A stretch of DNA of 64,000 nt, taken from contig NZ_QNRK01000017.1 of NCBI RefSeq assembly GCF_003315135.1, forward strand, positions 52,821 through 116,820. The letters are read 5' to 3'. A model generated the notes under the pieces. That model was not told the DNA's origin. It worked only from the letters and a program-made list of their open reading frames with translations, and searched no databases. Position 1 is the stretch's first letter. Every line of letters begins with the position of its first letter. Positions 7,903-16,519 of this stretch are shown here, piece after piece. This DNA comes from Roseiarcus fermentans. Lineage in GTDB: Bacteria > Pseudomonadota > Alphaproteobacteria > Rhizobiales > Beijerinckiaceae. A program made the translations under genes and the position numbers.

Positions 7903-9303
7903 TCAGCCGCCGGTCGACAGGCGCAGGTGGTAGCTTTTGGGGCGGGTCAGCGACCCGTAGCCGAGCGAAGACAGCGACGCGCCGTAGCCGGTGTCCTTGA
8001 CGCCGGTCCAGGCGAGGCCGGGGTCGAGATAGTCGCAGCGGTTCATGTAGACCGTGCCGGTCTCGATCCGCTCGCCGACCCGCCTGGCCGTGGCGACGTC
8101 CTCGGTCCAGACGGAGGCGGTCAGGCCGTAGGGGCTGTCGTTCATCAGCGCGATCGCCTCGTCCTCGTCGCGGACTCTTGCGATGCCGATGACCGGGCCG
8201 AAGCTCTCCTCGCGCATCACCGCCATCGTGTGATCGACGTCGGTCAGAACCTGCGGCGCGAGATAGGGCGTGCCGGCCTCGTCGCGAGGGAAGGAGCCTG
8301 GGTCGATGTGGGCTCTTGCGCCCTTGTCGATCGCCTCCCGCGTCTGCGCGCGCACCACGTCGGCGAGGTTTGTCCGGGCCATCGGCCCGAGCGTCGTCGC
8401 CGGATCGAGCGGATCCCCGAGCGCGTATTGCGCCGTCAGCTCGACAAACCCCTTCACGAACGCGTCGTAGCGCTGCTCATGAACGTAGATGCGCTCGATG
8501 CCGCAGCAGCATTGCCCGGAATTGAAGAACGCGCCGTCCACCAGATTCTCGATCGCGAACGTCAAATTGGCGTCGGGCGCGACGTAGGCCGGGTCCTTGC
8601 CGCCGAGTTCGAGGCCCAGCGTGGTGAACGTGCCGGCCGCCGCGCGCTCCATCGCCCGCCCCGCCTCGACCGACCCGGTGAAGGCGACGTGATCGACCTG
8701 GCCGCCCGAGAGGATCGCTTCCGTCTGGCTGTGCCCGAGCACGATGTGGGTGAACAGCCCCTCTGGCAGGCCGGCGGCGGCGAACGCCTGCTGGAAGCGG
8801 TCGCCGACCAGCAGCGTCTGCGCGGCCGATTTGAGCAGGACGGCGTTGCCGGCGATCAGTGCTGGCACGACCGAGTTCACCGTCGTCAGGTAGGGGTAGT
8901 TCCACGGCGCGATGGTGAAGACGAGGCCGACCGGCTCGCGCGCGACATACCGCTCGAACCCGGGGCGGTCGTCGATCGGGCGCACGGGCGCGAGCGCCGC
9001 CGGCGCGACCTCGGCCATGTAGCGGGCGCGCTCTTCGAGGCCGCGCAATTCGCCCTGCCCGTAGCGGATCGGGCGTCCCATCTGCCAGGCGAGTTCCTCC
9101 GCGATCTGCGGCCCGAGCCCCTTGAGGACGTCGACGAAGCCGATGACCCGCGCGATGCGCTCGCTCAAGGGCACGCGGCGCCAGGCCTTCTGGGCGGCGC
9201 GGGCGCGCTCGAGCGTCGTCCGGATTTCGGCTTCGCTCGCGGTCGGCCGGTCGACATAGACCCGGCCGTCGACCGGCGAGATGCAGGTGATGTGGCGCGT
9301 CAT
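7903..9303 (-). CDS. NAD-dependent aldehyde dehydrogenase
   Basis: The 466-residue ALDH-superfamily enzyme oxidises an aldehyde to a carboxylate. Key residues can be placed: the general-base Glu in LELGGKDPAYV (E232), Asn of the oxyanion hole (about N261), and the nucleophile in the triple-cysteine run GQCCC at about 265-267, where C266 aligns with the catalytic Cys. Cofactor-site motifs IAPWNYP (about 131-137) and VAFTGSVEAG are present. It is encoded just before the alcohol dehydrogenase gene and after the ligase gene. In gamma-glutamylation pathways for putrescine or ethanolamine this enzyme makes the gamma-glutamyl acid. Substrate is not determinable from sequence. Confidence 0.93.
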   Translation of the reverse strand: MTRHITCISPVDGRVYVDRPTASEAEIRTTLERARAAQKAWRRVPLSERIARVIGFVDVLKGLGPQIAEELAWQMGRPIRYGQGELRGLEERARYMAEVAPAALAPVRPIDDRPGFERYVAREPVGLVFTIAPWNYPYLTTVNSVVPALIAGNAVLLKSAAQTLLVGDRFQQAFAAAGLPEGLFTHIVLGHSQTEAILSGGQVDHVAFTGSVEAGRAMERAAAGTFTTLGLELGGKDPAYVAPDANLTFAIENLVDGAFFNSGQCCCGIERIYVHEQRYDAFVKGFVELTAQYALGDPLDPATTLGPMARTNLADVVRAQTREAIDKGARAHIDPGSFPRDEAGTPYLAPQVLTDVDHTMAVMREESFGPVIGIARVRDEDEAIALMNDSPYGLTASVWTEDVATARRVGERIETGTVYMNRCDYLDPGLAWTGVKDTGYGASLSSLGYGSLTRPKSYHLRLSTGG

Positions 9304-9372
9304 GACAAACTCCCGGGCGCCGGTTCGCGATCCGGCGCGCGTCGCGACGAGATGATCCCCGGGCGTCGCGAC

Positions 9373-10737
9373 TTAGATGATTTCGAAGTAGCGATCCATC
9401 TCCCAGTCGGTGATCGCCTTGCGGAATTCGCGCTCCTCCCATTCGCGGGTCGCAGCGTAATGCTCGACGAAGGCGTCGCCGAACAGGGCCCTCGCCGGTC
9501 CGGACGCCTTCAGACGCTGCGCGGAGTCCCAGAGGGTGCGCGGCAGCTGGCGCTCGACCGGGTGCGTCACCGCGTAAGAATTGCCTTCGATCGGCTGGTC
9601 GGGCTCGATTCGGCGCTCGACGCCCCACAGGCCGGAGCCGATCGCCGCGGCGAGCGCGATGTACGGATTGATGTCCGCCGCCGCGATCCGGTACTCGACC
9701 CGCTGCGACTTCGCCGATCCGGTGATGGCGCGCAGCGCACAGGTGCGGTTCTCGTAGCCCCAGGTCGCGTCCGTCGGCGCCCAGAACCCGGGGATCAGCC
9801 GGGTGTAGGAATTGACCGTACAGGCGATCATCGCCAGCAATTCCGGCATCAGCGCCTGCTGGCCGCCGATCCACCAGCGCATGACGTCGGAGACGCCGCG
9901 GTCCTTCTCCGCATCGTGAAAGACCGGCTTGCCGTCTCGGGTCAGCGACAGGTGGATGTGGCCGGACTGGCCCGGCCAGTCGCGCGACCACTTGGCCATG
10001 AAGGTCGCCATCCAGCCGCGGCGCTGCGCGAGGACCTTGGTCATCGTCTTGAACAGCGCCGCCTTGTCGGCGGCGGCGAGGGCATTGTCCACCTTGATCG
10101 CGGCTTCGAGCACGCCGGGTCCGGTCTCGGTGTGCAGGCTCTCGAGCTCCATGTCCATGGCGCGGCAGGTGTCGAGCAGCTCGTGGTAGAACTCGGAGTG
10201 AACCGTCGAGCGCAGCATCGAATAGCCGTAGAATCCCGGCGTGATGGTCTTGAGGTCGCGATAGCTCTTTTCGCGCACCGAATGCGGCGTCTCGTCGAAC
10301 AGGAAGAATTCGTACTCGACGGCGGCGGAGACGGCGTAACCCATGTCCGCGGCGCGCGCGAGCACGCGGCGCAGCGTCCCGCGCGGGCAGACTTCGCCGT
10401 GCGCGCCGACGAACTCGCTGAGCACCAGCGGCAGATCGTTTTCGAACGGCAAGAGCCGCGTCGTTTCGGGGAGCAGGCGCACGCCGGCGTCGGGATAGGC
10501 GGTGTGCCAGCCAGTCACGGCGACGTTGTCGTAGAGCTGGTCGCTGCTGTCCCAGCCGAGCACCACGTCGCAGAAGCCGAAACCCTTTTCCAGCGAGGAC
10601 AGGAACTTGTCGCGACCCATGTATTTGCCGCGCATGACGCCGTCGACGTCGAACACGCCGACCTTGACGTAGTCGCAATTGCGCTCGCGGACGTAGTTCG
10701 CCAGCTCTTCCGCGGTCTTGATGTTGAGATCGGTCAT
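9373..10737 (-). CDS. Glutamine synthetase-like gamma-glutamyl amine ligase
   Basis: The 454-residue protein has the glutamine synthetase beta-Grasp N-terminus (VKVGVFDVDGVMRGKYM) and catalytic domain, with metal-site segments EYEFFLFDE, GPGVLEAAIK and GHIHLSLTRDGKP. The phosphate-binding loop region is RVEYRIAAADINPY. Proteins of this branch (PuuA, IpuC, GlnA3/GlnA4 types) ligate glutamate to an amine rather than to ammonia. The catabolic operon with dehydrogenases, a permease and an amidohydrolase supports gamma-glutamyl ligase activity over ammonia assimilation. The amine could be ethanolamine-like; the sequence does not decide. Confidence 0.88.
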   Translation of the reverse strand: MTDLNIKTAEELANYVRERNCDYVKVGVFDVDGVMRGKYMGRDKFLSSLEKGFGFCDVVLGWDSSDQLYDNVAVTGWHTAYPDAGVRLLPETTRLLPFENDLPLVLSEFVGAHGEVCPRGTLRRVLARAADMGYAVSAAVEYEFFLFDETPHSVREKSYRDLKTITPGFYGYSMLRSTVHSEFYHELLDTCRAMDMELESLHTETGPGVLEAAIKVDNALAAADKAALFKTMTKVLAQRRGWMATFMAKWSRDWPGQSGHIHLSLTRDGKPVFHDAEKDRGVSDVMRWWIGGQQALMPELLAMIACTVNSYTRLIPGFWAPTDATWGYENRTCALRAITGSAKSQRVEYRIAAADINPYIALAAAIGSGLWGVERRIEPDQPIEGNSYAVTHPVERQLPRTLWDSAQRLKASGPARALFGDAFVEHYAATREWEEREFRKAITDWEMDRYFEII

Positions 10738-10842
10738 TGAACAAAGGTCTCGGGGGCCGCGTTCCGCGGGTGCGAAACGGGCGATGGGATGGAGGAGGCG
10801 CCGGGGGGCGACGGCCGCCCAGCGCCGATACGACGGACTTCG

Positions 10843-12450
10843 TCAGATTTCGCCGACGGCCTTTTCGGCCGCGAGAATCTCGGCCTGCCGCTTGGCGATC
10901 ATGTCGCCGATCGGCGGGCCGTTGAAGCGGCGGCGCTCGAAGGCGAGCCAGATCACGCCGGCCAGCACCAGAAATCCGACGGTGATCCAGAGCGCCCAGT
11001 CGTTGGGCGGCTGGACGCCGATGAAGAAGATCAGGATCGCCGACAGGATCGAGAGGACGGCGACGGTCTTGAACAGCGGCTCGCCGAGGTTCCACGGCCC
11101 CATCCGCGTCCAGGTCCTGCCGTGGGCCACGAGCCCGAGCGCGATCGGGATCGCAAACGAGAAGAACAGGAAGATGACGGTGCAGGAGACGACGATCGAG
11201 TAGGCCGAAGCGCCGGCGATCGTCACCAGCGAAGCGCCCCAGACGAACAGGAACGAAAGGATCGACACCGCCCAGATCGCCGCATCCGGCGTGCGGTGCG
11301 CCGGGCTCACCCGCTTCAGGAAGCGCGCCCCCGGGATCCCGTCGTCGCGGCCGAAGGCGAACAGCATGCGCGACGCCGAGGTCACGGTCGCAAGTCCGCA
11401 CAGGAATTGCGAGAGGAAGATCGCGACGTAGAGGCCGTTCTTCAGCCAGACCGGAAAGCGCGCGTCGAGCGCCCAGAAGAACACGTTCCAGCCCTGCTTC
11501 GCCGCATCCTTCATGTCGGGAATGAGCACGAGGAAGCCGATCAGCATGACGTAGCCGAACACCGACGACCACCAGACCGAGCTCACCATGCCGCGCGGCG
11601 CGGATTCGGCCGCCTTGTGCGTCTCTTCCGAAGTGTGGGCCGAGGCGTCGTATCCGGTGATGGTGTAGATCGGCAGCAGCAGGCCGAGCAGGAACACCAT
11701 GAACCCGCTGACGTGGCTCGGCCAGATCGGATCGCCCTTGAGTTCGCCGGCGCCGTTCAGGGTCGGATCGCCGGAGAAATTGGAGAAGGTCCAGAGCCGG
11801 GAGAAATCCCAATGCTCGGCGAAGACGAAGCAGGACACGGTCAGCACGATCGTCGCGGCGAAGATGAGGTAGCCGGAGAAATCGGTGAGCTTCGCCGTCA
11901 GCCGGATGCCGTAGTGATTGATCAGCGCCTGGATGGCGGTGATGATCGCCACGAAGACGATCTGATTGCGGAACCCCTCGGCCACAGTCGTGTCGACGTT
12001 GATCCAGGGGAACCAGGGGGCGATCGCGCCGGAGAAGAAGCCCCAGGTGCCGACGTTGATCGCGCCCAGCACGGTGATCAGGCCGAGCAGATTGAGCCAG
12101 GCCGTCAGCCAGCCGGTGAACCGGTTGCCGAGGATGGAGCTCCAGTGATAGAGGCCGCCCGCCGTCGGATAGGACGACGCGATCTGACCCATCCCCAGGG
12201 CGAACACGCCGGAGATGAAGCAGCCGAGCGGCCAGCCGATGCCGATCGCGGCGCCGCCGGCGCCGGCGGTCGCCTGGGCGAGCGAGTTGATGCCGCCGGA
12301 AAGAATGCAGATGATGGAAAACGAAACCGCGAAATTCGAAAAGAGACTCATCCTCCGTTCGAGTTCCTGGGCGTAACCCATCGAGTGGAGGATCTTCACA
12401 TCCTCCTTCCTGTCGCTTTCCGAGTATTTGTCGTCGAACAGGTCTGTCAT
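10843..12450 (-). CDS. APC-family amino acid/amine permease
   Basis: This 535-residue integral membrane protein has about 12 hydrophobic segments. It carries the APC first-helix signature (FAVSFSIICILSGGINSLAQ) and a TGYDASAHTSEET loop typical of amino-acid/choline/GABA permeases. The ATG at 12450 is chosen over an upstream in-frame start because a strong GAGGAG ribosome site precedes it and the extension is low-complexity and would overlap the preceding gene. Position after the amidohydrolase and before the ligase implies uptake of the amine or amide that the operon degrades. Confidence 0.92.
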   Translation of the reverse strand: MTDLFDDKYSESDRKEDVKILHSMGYAQELERRMSLFSNFAVSFSIICILSGGINSLAQATAGAGGAAIGIGWPLGCFISGVFALGMGQIASSYPTAGGLYHWSSILGNRFTGWLTAWLNLLGLITVLGAINVGTWGFFSGAIAPWFPWINVDTTVAEGFRNQIVFVAIITAIQALINHYGIRLTAKLTDFSGYLIFAATIVLTVSCFVFAEHWDFSRLWTFSNFSGDPTLNGAGELKGDPIWPSHVSGFMVFLLGLLLPIYTITGYDASAHTSEETHKAAESAPRGMVSSVWWSSVFGYVMLIGFLVLIPDMKDAAKQGWNVFFWALDARFPVWLKNGLYVAIFLSQFLCGLATVTSASRMLFAFGRDDGIPGARFLKRVSPAHRTPDAAIWAVSILSFLFVWGASLVTIAGASAYSIVVSCTVIFLFFSFAIPIALGLVAHGRTWTRMGPWNLGEPLFKTVAVLSILSAILIFFIGVQPPNDWALWITVGFLVLAGVIWLAFERRRFNGPPIGDMIAKRQAEILAAEKAVGEI

Positions 12451-12484
12451 TGCCCGCTCCTCCTCGCCCGTATCGGGCTCTGCA

Positions 12485-13294
12485 TCAGGCGGTCGTGTCG
12501 TCTGTCGGCGCAGCGCGGTCCCCGGCTCCGAGGACCGTCTGCGCAATGCGTTGCAAGAGCGGCGCGAGGCGCATGGCCCAATCCGCCTGGCCGGCTTCGG
12601 TCGAGACCAGATCGTTCCTGACCTCGATCATCACCGACGGATTCCCCTTGTCGTCGCCGTGCCGCGACAGCGTATGGTAGACCCGGTCGGAGGGCGCGTA
12701 GGGCTGGTTGACGCCGACGATCAGGCCGTCCTCCGCCGCGAGCGCGCCGGCCAGCGGCGCGCCGAGCCGCGAATCCGAGGCGAAAATCACACCGCAATGC
12801 CATGGCCTGTCGACCCCTCCCAGGTTGGGCGTGTAGGTGTGGACGGCGACCAATGCGCTGCGCAGTCCGGCGCGTTTCCTCTTCGTCAGCAGGTCATCGA
12901 CCGCCGCATGGTAGGGCGCATAGATCTCGGCTGCGCGCCGTCCCCTCTCGGCGGGCGAAAGGTCGCGATTGCCGGGCACGATCCTGCCGTCGGCCACCTC
13001 GACGATCGAGTCGGCGTCAGAAGGATCGCGGTTGACGTCCAGCGCGAGGCGAGACACGAGGCCGTACACCAGCGGCGCGTCCAGCAACGCGGAAAGGCGG
13101 CGGCTGACCGCGAGAGCGCCCCGATCCCAGGCAATGTGCTCGAGGAAGTCGCTTTCCCTCAGCCCGAGCGCGCGATGGCGGGCGGGCAAGCGGTTGGAGG
13201 CGTGGTCGCACAGAAGAACGATGGGGGACGCGGCGTCGGGCCGCTCGACCGCGACGGCCGGCTCGTGAACCAGGGCGTCATTCGCACCCTTCAT
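12485..13294 (-). CDS. N-formylglutamate amidohydrolase-family protein
   Basis: The 269-residue protein belongs to the FGase family but is a separate branch from the hutG product further right. Likely metal-binding elements are LLCDHASN near the N-terminus, LDVNRDPSD, VAVHTYTPN and a late VMIEVRNDL segment. It is the first gene of the amine operon, 34 bp before the permease start. In this setting it may hydrolyse the gamma-glutamyl amide formed by the pathway and so release glutamate. That role is an inference from position; formylglutamate itself is not an expected intermediate here. Confidence 0.82.
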   Translation of the reverse strand: MKGANDALVHEPAVAVERPDAASPIVLLCDHASNRLPARHRALGLRESDFLEHIAWDRGALAVSRRLSALLDAPLVYGLVSRLALDVNRDPSDADSIVEVADGRIVPGNRDLSPAERGRRAAEIYAPYHAAVDDLLTKRKRAGLRSALVAVHTYTPNLGGVDRPWHCGVIFASDSRLGAPLAGALAAEDGLIVGVNQPYAPSDRVYHTLSRHGDDKGNPSVMIEVRNDLVSTEAGQADWAMRLAPLLQRIAQTVLGAGDRAAPTDDTTA

Positions 13295-13339
13295 CAGCCC
13301 CCACTCCCGACGATCGCCGCAGCGCTTGCGGAATATGGC

Positions 13340-13391
13340 ATAGTAGTTTCAGGATCGCGGAATTTGTCAACCGCGTAATTTCCGTTACAGT
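13340..13391. promoter_or_regulatory. Divergent, overlapping promoters of the amine operon and its RpiR regulator
   Basis: Minus strand: -35 TTGACA (complement of 13365-13370), 19-nt spacer, -10 TACTAT (complement of 13340-13345). This lies 46 bp before the amidohydrolase start. Plus strand: -35 TTGTCA (13364-13369), 16-nt spacer, -10 TACAGT (13386-13391), about 50 bp before the regulator start. The two -35 boxes overlap because TTTGTCAA reads well on both strands. An imperfect inverted repeat (cggaattt and aatttccg) spans this site and is a candidate RpiR operator. Confidence 0.5.
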
Positions 13392-13442
13392 CGCAGCCGC
13401 CTCGCGCGGCGGGGAGGCGGCTTCAGGGGAGGGATCGGTTTG

Positions 13443-14300
13443 ATGGACTCGGCGCCGGTCGAGGATCGCGCCTCGATCGCGGAGCAGATTCGCGCCTCGC
13501 AGGGCCGCCTGACGGCGCAGGAGCGCAAGGCCGGCCAGGTCCTGCTCACGAACTATCCGGCGGCGGGGCTGGCGCCGGTCGCCGAATTCGCCGCCCGCGC
13601 CCGGGTCAGCGCGCCGACCGTCCTGCGTTTCGTCGCCAAGCTCGGCTATGCCGGGTATCCCGACTTCCAGCGGCAATTGCGCGAGGAGCTGGAGGCGCAA
13701 CTGGCCTCGCCGCTCGTGAAGCCCGCGCACCGGCCGGCGTCGCAGAGCCGCGCGCGCCCGCTGATCGACCCGTTCGCGGAAGCCGCGATCGCCAATGTGC
13801 AGGGCACGTTCCGCCATCTCCCCGAGGAGGATTTTTCGGCGATCGTCGAACTGGTCAGCGATCGGCGCCGCAGCGTCCATCTCATCGGCGGCCGCTTCAC
13901 CGACGCGCTCGCCCGCTATCTCGCCGCCCATCTCAGTCTCGTGCGGTCCGACGTCCGCCACGTTCCGTCGGACGTCGGGTTTCGCCGCGACCGCCTGCTC
14001 GACCTCAAGCGCCGCGACGTGCTGATCGCCTTCGACATCCGCCGCTATCAGGACGACGTCGTGGCGTTCGGACGAGACGCGGCGGCGCGCGGCGCGGAGA
14101 TCGTCCTCGTGACCGATCAGTGGATTTCGCCGCTGTCGCGGCAGGCCAAGCACGTGGTCGCCTGCCGGGTCGCCCAGCCGTCGCGCTGGGACTCGAGCGT
14201 CGCCCTCATGGCGGTGGTCGAGGCGTTGACTGCGGCCGTCACCGAGCGCCTCGGCGACTTCGCAAGGAAGAGAATCGAGGATCTGGAACGGCTGCGCTGA
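13443..14300 (+). CDS. RpiR/MurR-family transcriptional regulator
   Basis: The 285-residue protein has an N-terminal HTH_6 DNA-binding domain (about residues 20-80, including AEFAARARVSAPTVLRFVAK) and a C-terminal SIS domain (about 125-260, with VHLIGGRFTDALARY). SIS domains bind phosphosugars or other phosphorylated ligands. The ATG at 13443 is preceded by a strong aggggaggga ribosome site; a TTG one codon earlier is less likely. It is transcribed away from the amine operon through a shared 150-bp promoter region, so it is the likely local regulator. A phosphorylated effector would fit the kinase-like gene in that operon. Confidence 0.92.
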   Translation: MDSAPVEDRASIAEQIRASQGRLTAQERKAGQVLLTNYPAAGLAPVAEFAARARVSAPTVLRFVAKLGYAGYPDFQRQLREELEAQLASPLVKPAHRPASQSRARPLIDPFAEAAIANVQGTFRHLPEEDFSAIVELVSDRRRSVHLIGGRFTDALARYLAAHLSLVRSDVRHVPSDVGFRRDRLLDLKRRDVLIAFDIRRYQDDVVAFGRDAAARGAEIVLVTDQWISPLSRQAKHVVACRVAQPSRWDSSVALMAVVEALTAAVTERLGDFARKRIEDLERLR

Positions 14301-14311
14301 GGTCCGCCCGA

Positions 14312-15097
14312 TCAACTCGTCGAGGGGGTGAAGCTCGCGACCAGTTCGTGCGCCGCCGCCGGATAGGCGAGCGTCACCTGCGTGACCGGCTGGCCCGCCA
14401 TCCACGTCCGCCTTTCGACCACGAGACACGGCGCGCCTTCGACGAGACGGAGGACCCGGGCGAGGTCGCGATCGGCGGCGGCGGCGCGGATGCGATGCTC
14501 GGCGGCCGTCCAGGGCTGCTGCGCCGCGAGCCAGGCGCCCGGCGGCGTCGCCGTAAATGGCTCTTCAGCGGCGGACGGGACGGCGGCGAGATTGATCAGG
14601 CGGTCCTCGTAGCAGAACGGCCGCGCGCCGGCGTCGTGCCGGCAGACGATGGCGAGCAGCGGCGCGCCCGGCGGGACGGCGATGCGGTCGCGATCCGCCT
14701 GCGACGCCCGCCGCCGCCGCCGCTCGATGAGGGCGAAACCATAGGGCAAGCCGAGCGCGGCGACGTCCGAGGCGACGTCGCGGATCTCCAGCAGCGCCGA
14801 CTGGACGTGCGGACGGGTGACGAAGCTGCCGGCCTTGCGCCGCCGGACGATCAGCCCCGCCCGGGCGAGTTCGGTCAGCGCCTTGCTGACCGTCATGCGC
14901 GAGCAGCCGTACTGGTCCGTCAGCTCGTGCTCGTAGGGAATGCGGTGGCCCGGCGGCCATTCGCCATTGAGGATCTTCGTCTCGATGTCGGCGATGATCC
15001 GGCTGTGCAGCGAGGCGCTGCGCCCGCTGTCCGGGCCCTCGGCCGGGACCGGCGCCGCGTCGTCCGCCGAATGCGCGCTCACCCGCCGGGCCGTCAC
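14312..15097 (-). CDS. hutC: Histidine utilisation repressor HutC (GntR family)
   Basis: The 261-residue protein has an N-terminal GntR winged helix ([20 protein letters not shown], then [20 protein letters not shown]) and a UTRA ligand-binding domain. HutC proteins repress hut genes and are induced by urocanate. The GTG at 15097 overlaps the hutF stop (GTGA), so hutF and hutC are translationally coupled; a much longer frame reaching 15736 is the antisense of hutF. It ends 12 bp from the converging RpiR gene. Its likely operator lies at 16479-16490. Confidence 0.93.
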   Translation of the reverse strand: MTARRVSAHSADDAAPVPAEGPDSGRSASLHSRIIADIETKILNGEWPPGHRIPYEHELTDQYGCSRMTVSKALTELARAGLIVRRRKAGSFVTRPHVQSALLEIRDVASDVAALGLPYGFALIERRRRRASQADRDRIAVPPGAPLLAIVCRHDAGARPFCYEDRLINLAAVPSAAEEPFTATPPGAWLAAQQPWTAAEHRIRAAAADRDLARVLRLVEGAPCLVVERRTWMAGQPVTQVTLAYPAAAHELVASFTPSTS

Positions 15098-16452
15098 AGG
15101 GCCGAGGCGGCGAGCCGCCGCAGGGTGTCGCCGAACCGCGCGGCGATCGCTTCGCGCCGGACGTGCCGGCCCTCGACCACGACCTCGCGGCCGCCGCTCC
15201 AGACGCGGTCGACGAGATCGCGCCCGGCTCCGAAAATCCAGGTGTCGAGAACGGCGTCGTCGGCGCGGCCGGCGATCAGCGGCGAGCCGGCGTTCAGGGA
15301 CACGATGTCGGCCGCGGCGCCGGGCGCGAGCGCCCCGCCGGGCCGGCCGAGCGCCTGCGCCGCGCCGGCCGCCGCCCCGTCGACGAGCGCCCGCCCTGTC
15401 GATCCGCCCCTGCGCGCGCAGACGTTCCTGGCGCGCGAGACAAGGCGCTGCGCGTATTCGAGCAGCCGCAATTCGCCCGCGACCGTGATCTCGACGTTGG
15501 AGTCCGATCCCACGCCGAACCGGCCGCCGGCGTCGAGAAAGGCGCGCGCCGGAAACACCCCGTCGCCGAGGTTGGCCTCGGTGATCGGGCAAAGGCCGAC
15601 GACGGCGCGCGAGCGAGCGAGCGCCGCGGCTTCGCCTGCGTCGAGATGCGTCGCGTGGACGAGGCACCAGCGCTGGTCGACCCCCACATGGTCGAGGAGC
15701 CATCGCACCGGCCGCGCCCCCGACCAGGCGAGGCACGCCTCGACTTCCGCCGTCTGTTCGGCGACGTGGATGTGGATCGGCGCGTCGCCCGCGAGGCCGG
15801 TGACGGCGGCAAGCTCCTCCGGCGTCGCCGCGCGCAGCGAGTGCGGCGCGACGCCCACGACGGCGGCGGCGCCGAGGGCCCGGCGACAGTCCGCCACGAG
15901 CGCGGCGTAGGAGTCGAGATCGTTGACGAAGCGGCGCTGCTCAGGCCGCGCGGGCGCGCCGCCGAAGCCGGCGTGGGCGTAGAACACCGGCAGCAGCGTG
16001 AGCCCGACGCCCGTCCCGGCGGCGGCGGCCGCGATCCGCTCTGCCATTTCGGCCCGGTTGGCGTAGGCGCCGCCGGAGACGTCGTGATGCAGATAGTGGA
16101 ACTCCGCGACCGCGCCGAAGCCGGCCTCGAGCATCTCGACATAGGCCTGAGCGGCGATCGCTTCCACGTCGTCGGGGGTCACGGCGAGCGCGAGGCGGTA
16201 CATGGCCTCCCGCCAGGTCCAGAAGCTGTCGTCCGTGTCGCCCCGCTGTTCCGCGAGGCCGGCCATGGCGCGCTGGAAGGCGTGCGAGTGCAGGTTGCCG
16301 ATGGCGGGAACGCCGATCCCGCAACGCTCGTCGCCGGGCGCGCGCGCCGCGCCGCGCTCGACCGAGACGATGCTTCCGCCGTCGATCGAAATCCTGACGT
16401 TCGACGCCCACCCTTCGGGCGTGAGCGCCCGCTCGAAATGCAACGCCGTCAT
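15094..16452 (-). CDS. hutF: Formimidoylglutamate deiminase HutF
   Basis: HutF converts N-formimidoyl-L-glutamate to N-formyl-L-glutamate and ammonia, the fourth step of the five-step histidine pathway. The 452-residue protein is an amidohydrolase. Metal-site histidines are in [12 protein letters not shown] (about residues 53-64) and in the IHIHVAEQ strand (about 226-233); a further ligand is in LVHATHLD, and the metal Asp is in GVGSDSN. FHYLHHD is also conserved in HutF. Presence of hutF together with hutG shows the formylglutamate branch rather than the one-step formimidase branch. It is divergent from hutI. Confidence 0.95.
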   Translation of the reverse strand: MTALHFERALTPEGWASNVRISIDGGSIVSVERGAARAPGDERCGIGVPAIGNLHSHAFQRAMAGLAEQRGDTDDSFWTWREAMYRLALAVTPDDVEAIAAQAYVEMLEAGFGAVAEFHYLHHDVSGGAYANRAEMAERIAAAAAGTGVGLTLLPVFYAHAGFGGAPARPEQRRFVNDLDSYAALVADCRRALGAAAVVGVAPHSLRAATPEELAAVTGLAGDAPIHIHVAEQTAEVEACLAWSGARPVRWLLDHVGVDQRWCLVHATHLDAGEAAALARSRAVVGLCPITEANLGDGVFPARAFLDAGGRFGVGSDSNVEITVAGELRLLEYAQRLVSRARNVCARRGGSTGRALVDGAAAGAAQALGRPGGALAPGAAADIVSLNAGSPLIAGRADDAVLDTWIFGAGRDLVDRVWSGGREVVVEGRHVRREAIAARFGDTLRRLAASAL

Positions 16453-16467
16453 CGTCCGCCTTCGCGC

Positions 16468-16496
16468 TTGACACGAATATGTCTATACATTAAAAA
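16468..16496 (+). promoter_or_regulatory. hutI promoter with embedded HutC operator
   Basis: A perfect TTGACA (-35, 16468-16473) is followed by a 17-nt spacer and TAAAAA (-10, 16491-16496). The spacer contains ATGTCTATACAT (16479-16490), a 12-bp palindrome with only the central positions unmatched. It resembles known HutC sites. A repressor bound there would block the hutI promoter and could also control divergent hutF, whose start is only 27 bp away. Confidence 0.65.
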
Positions 16497-16519
16497 TTCC
16501 CGCAGGCCAAGGGGCGACG

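Noticed and set aside
6003-8000. A 665-codon plus-strand frame
   Set aside because: It is antisense to the phosphotransferase and alcohol dehydrogenase genes; the composition is typical of GC-rich shadows.
8477-11812. A 1111-codon minus-strand frame
   Set aside because: It is out of frame with the permease, ligase and aldehyde dehydrogenase genes on the same strand, and its product is Arg/Ala/Gly-rich without motifs.
10843-12546. Start of the permease at 12546
   Set aside because: The 32 extra residues are low-complexity and would overlap the amidohydrolase gene; the ATG at 12450 has a clear GAGGAG ribosome site.
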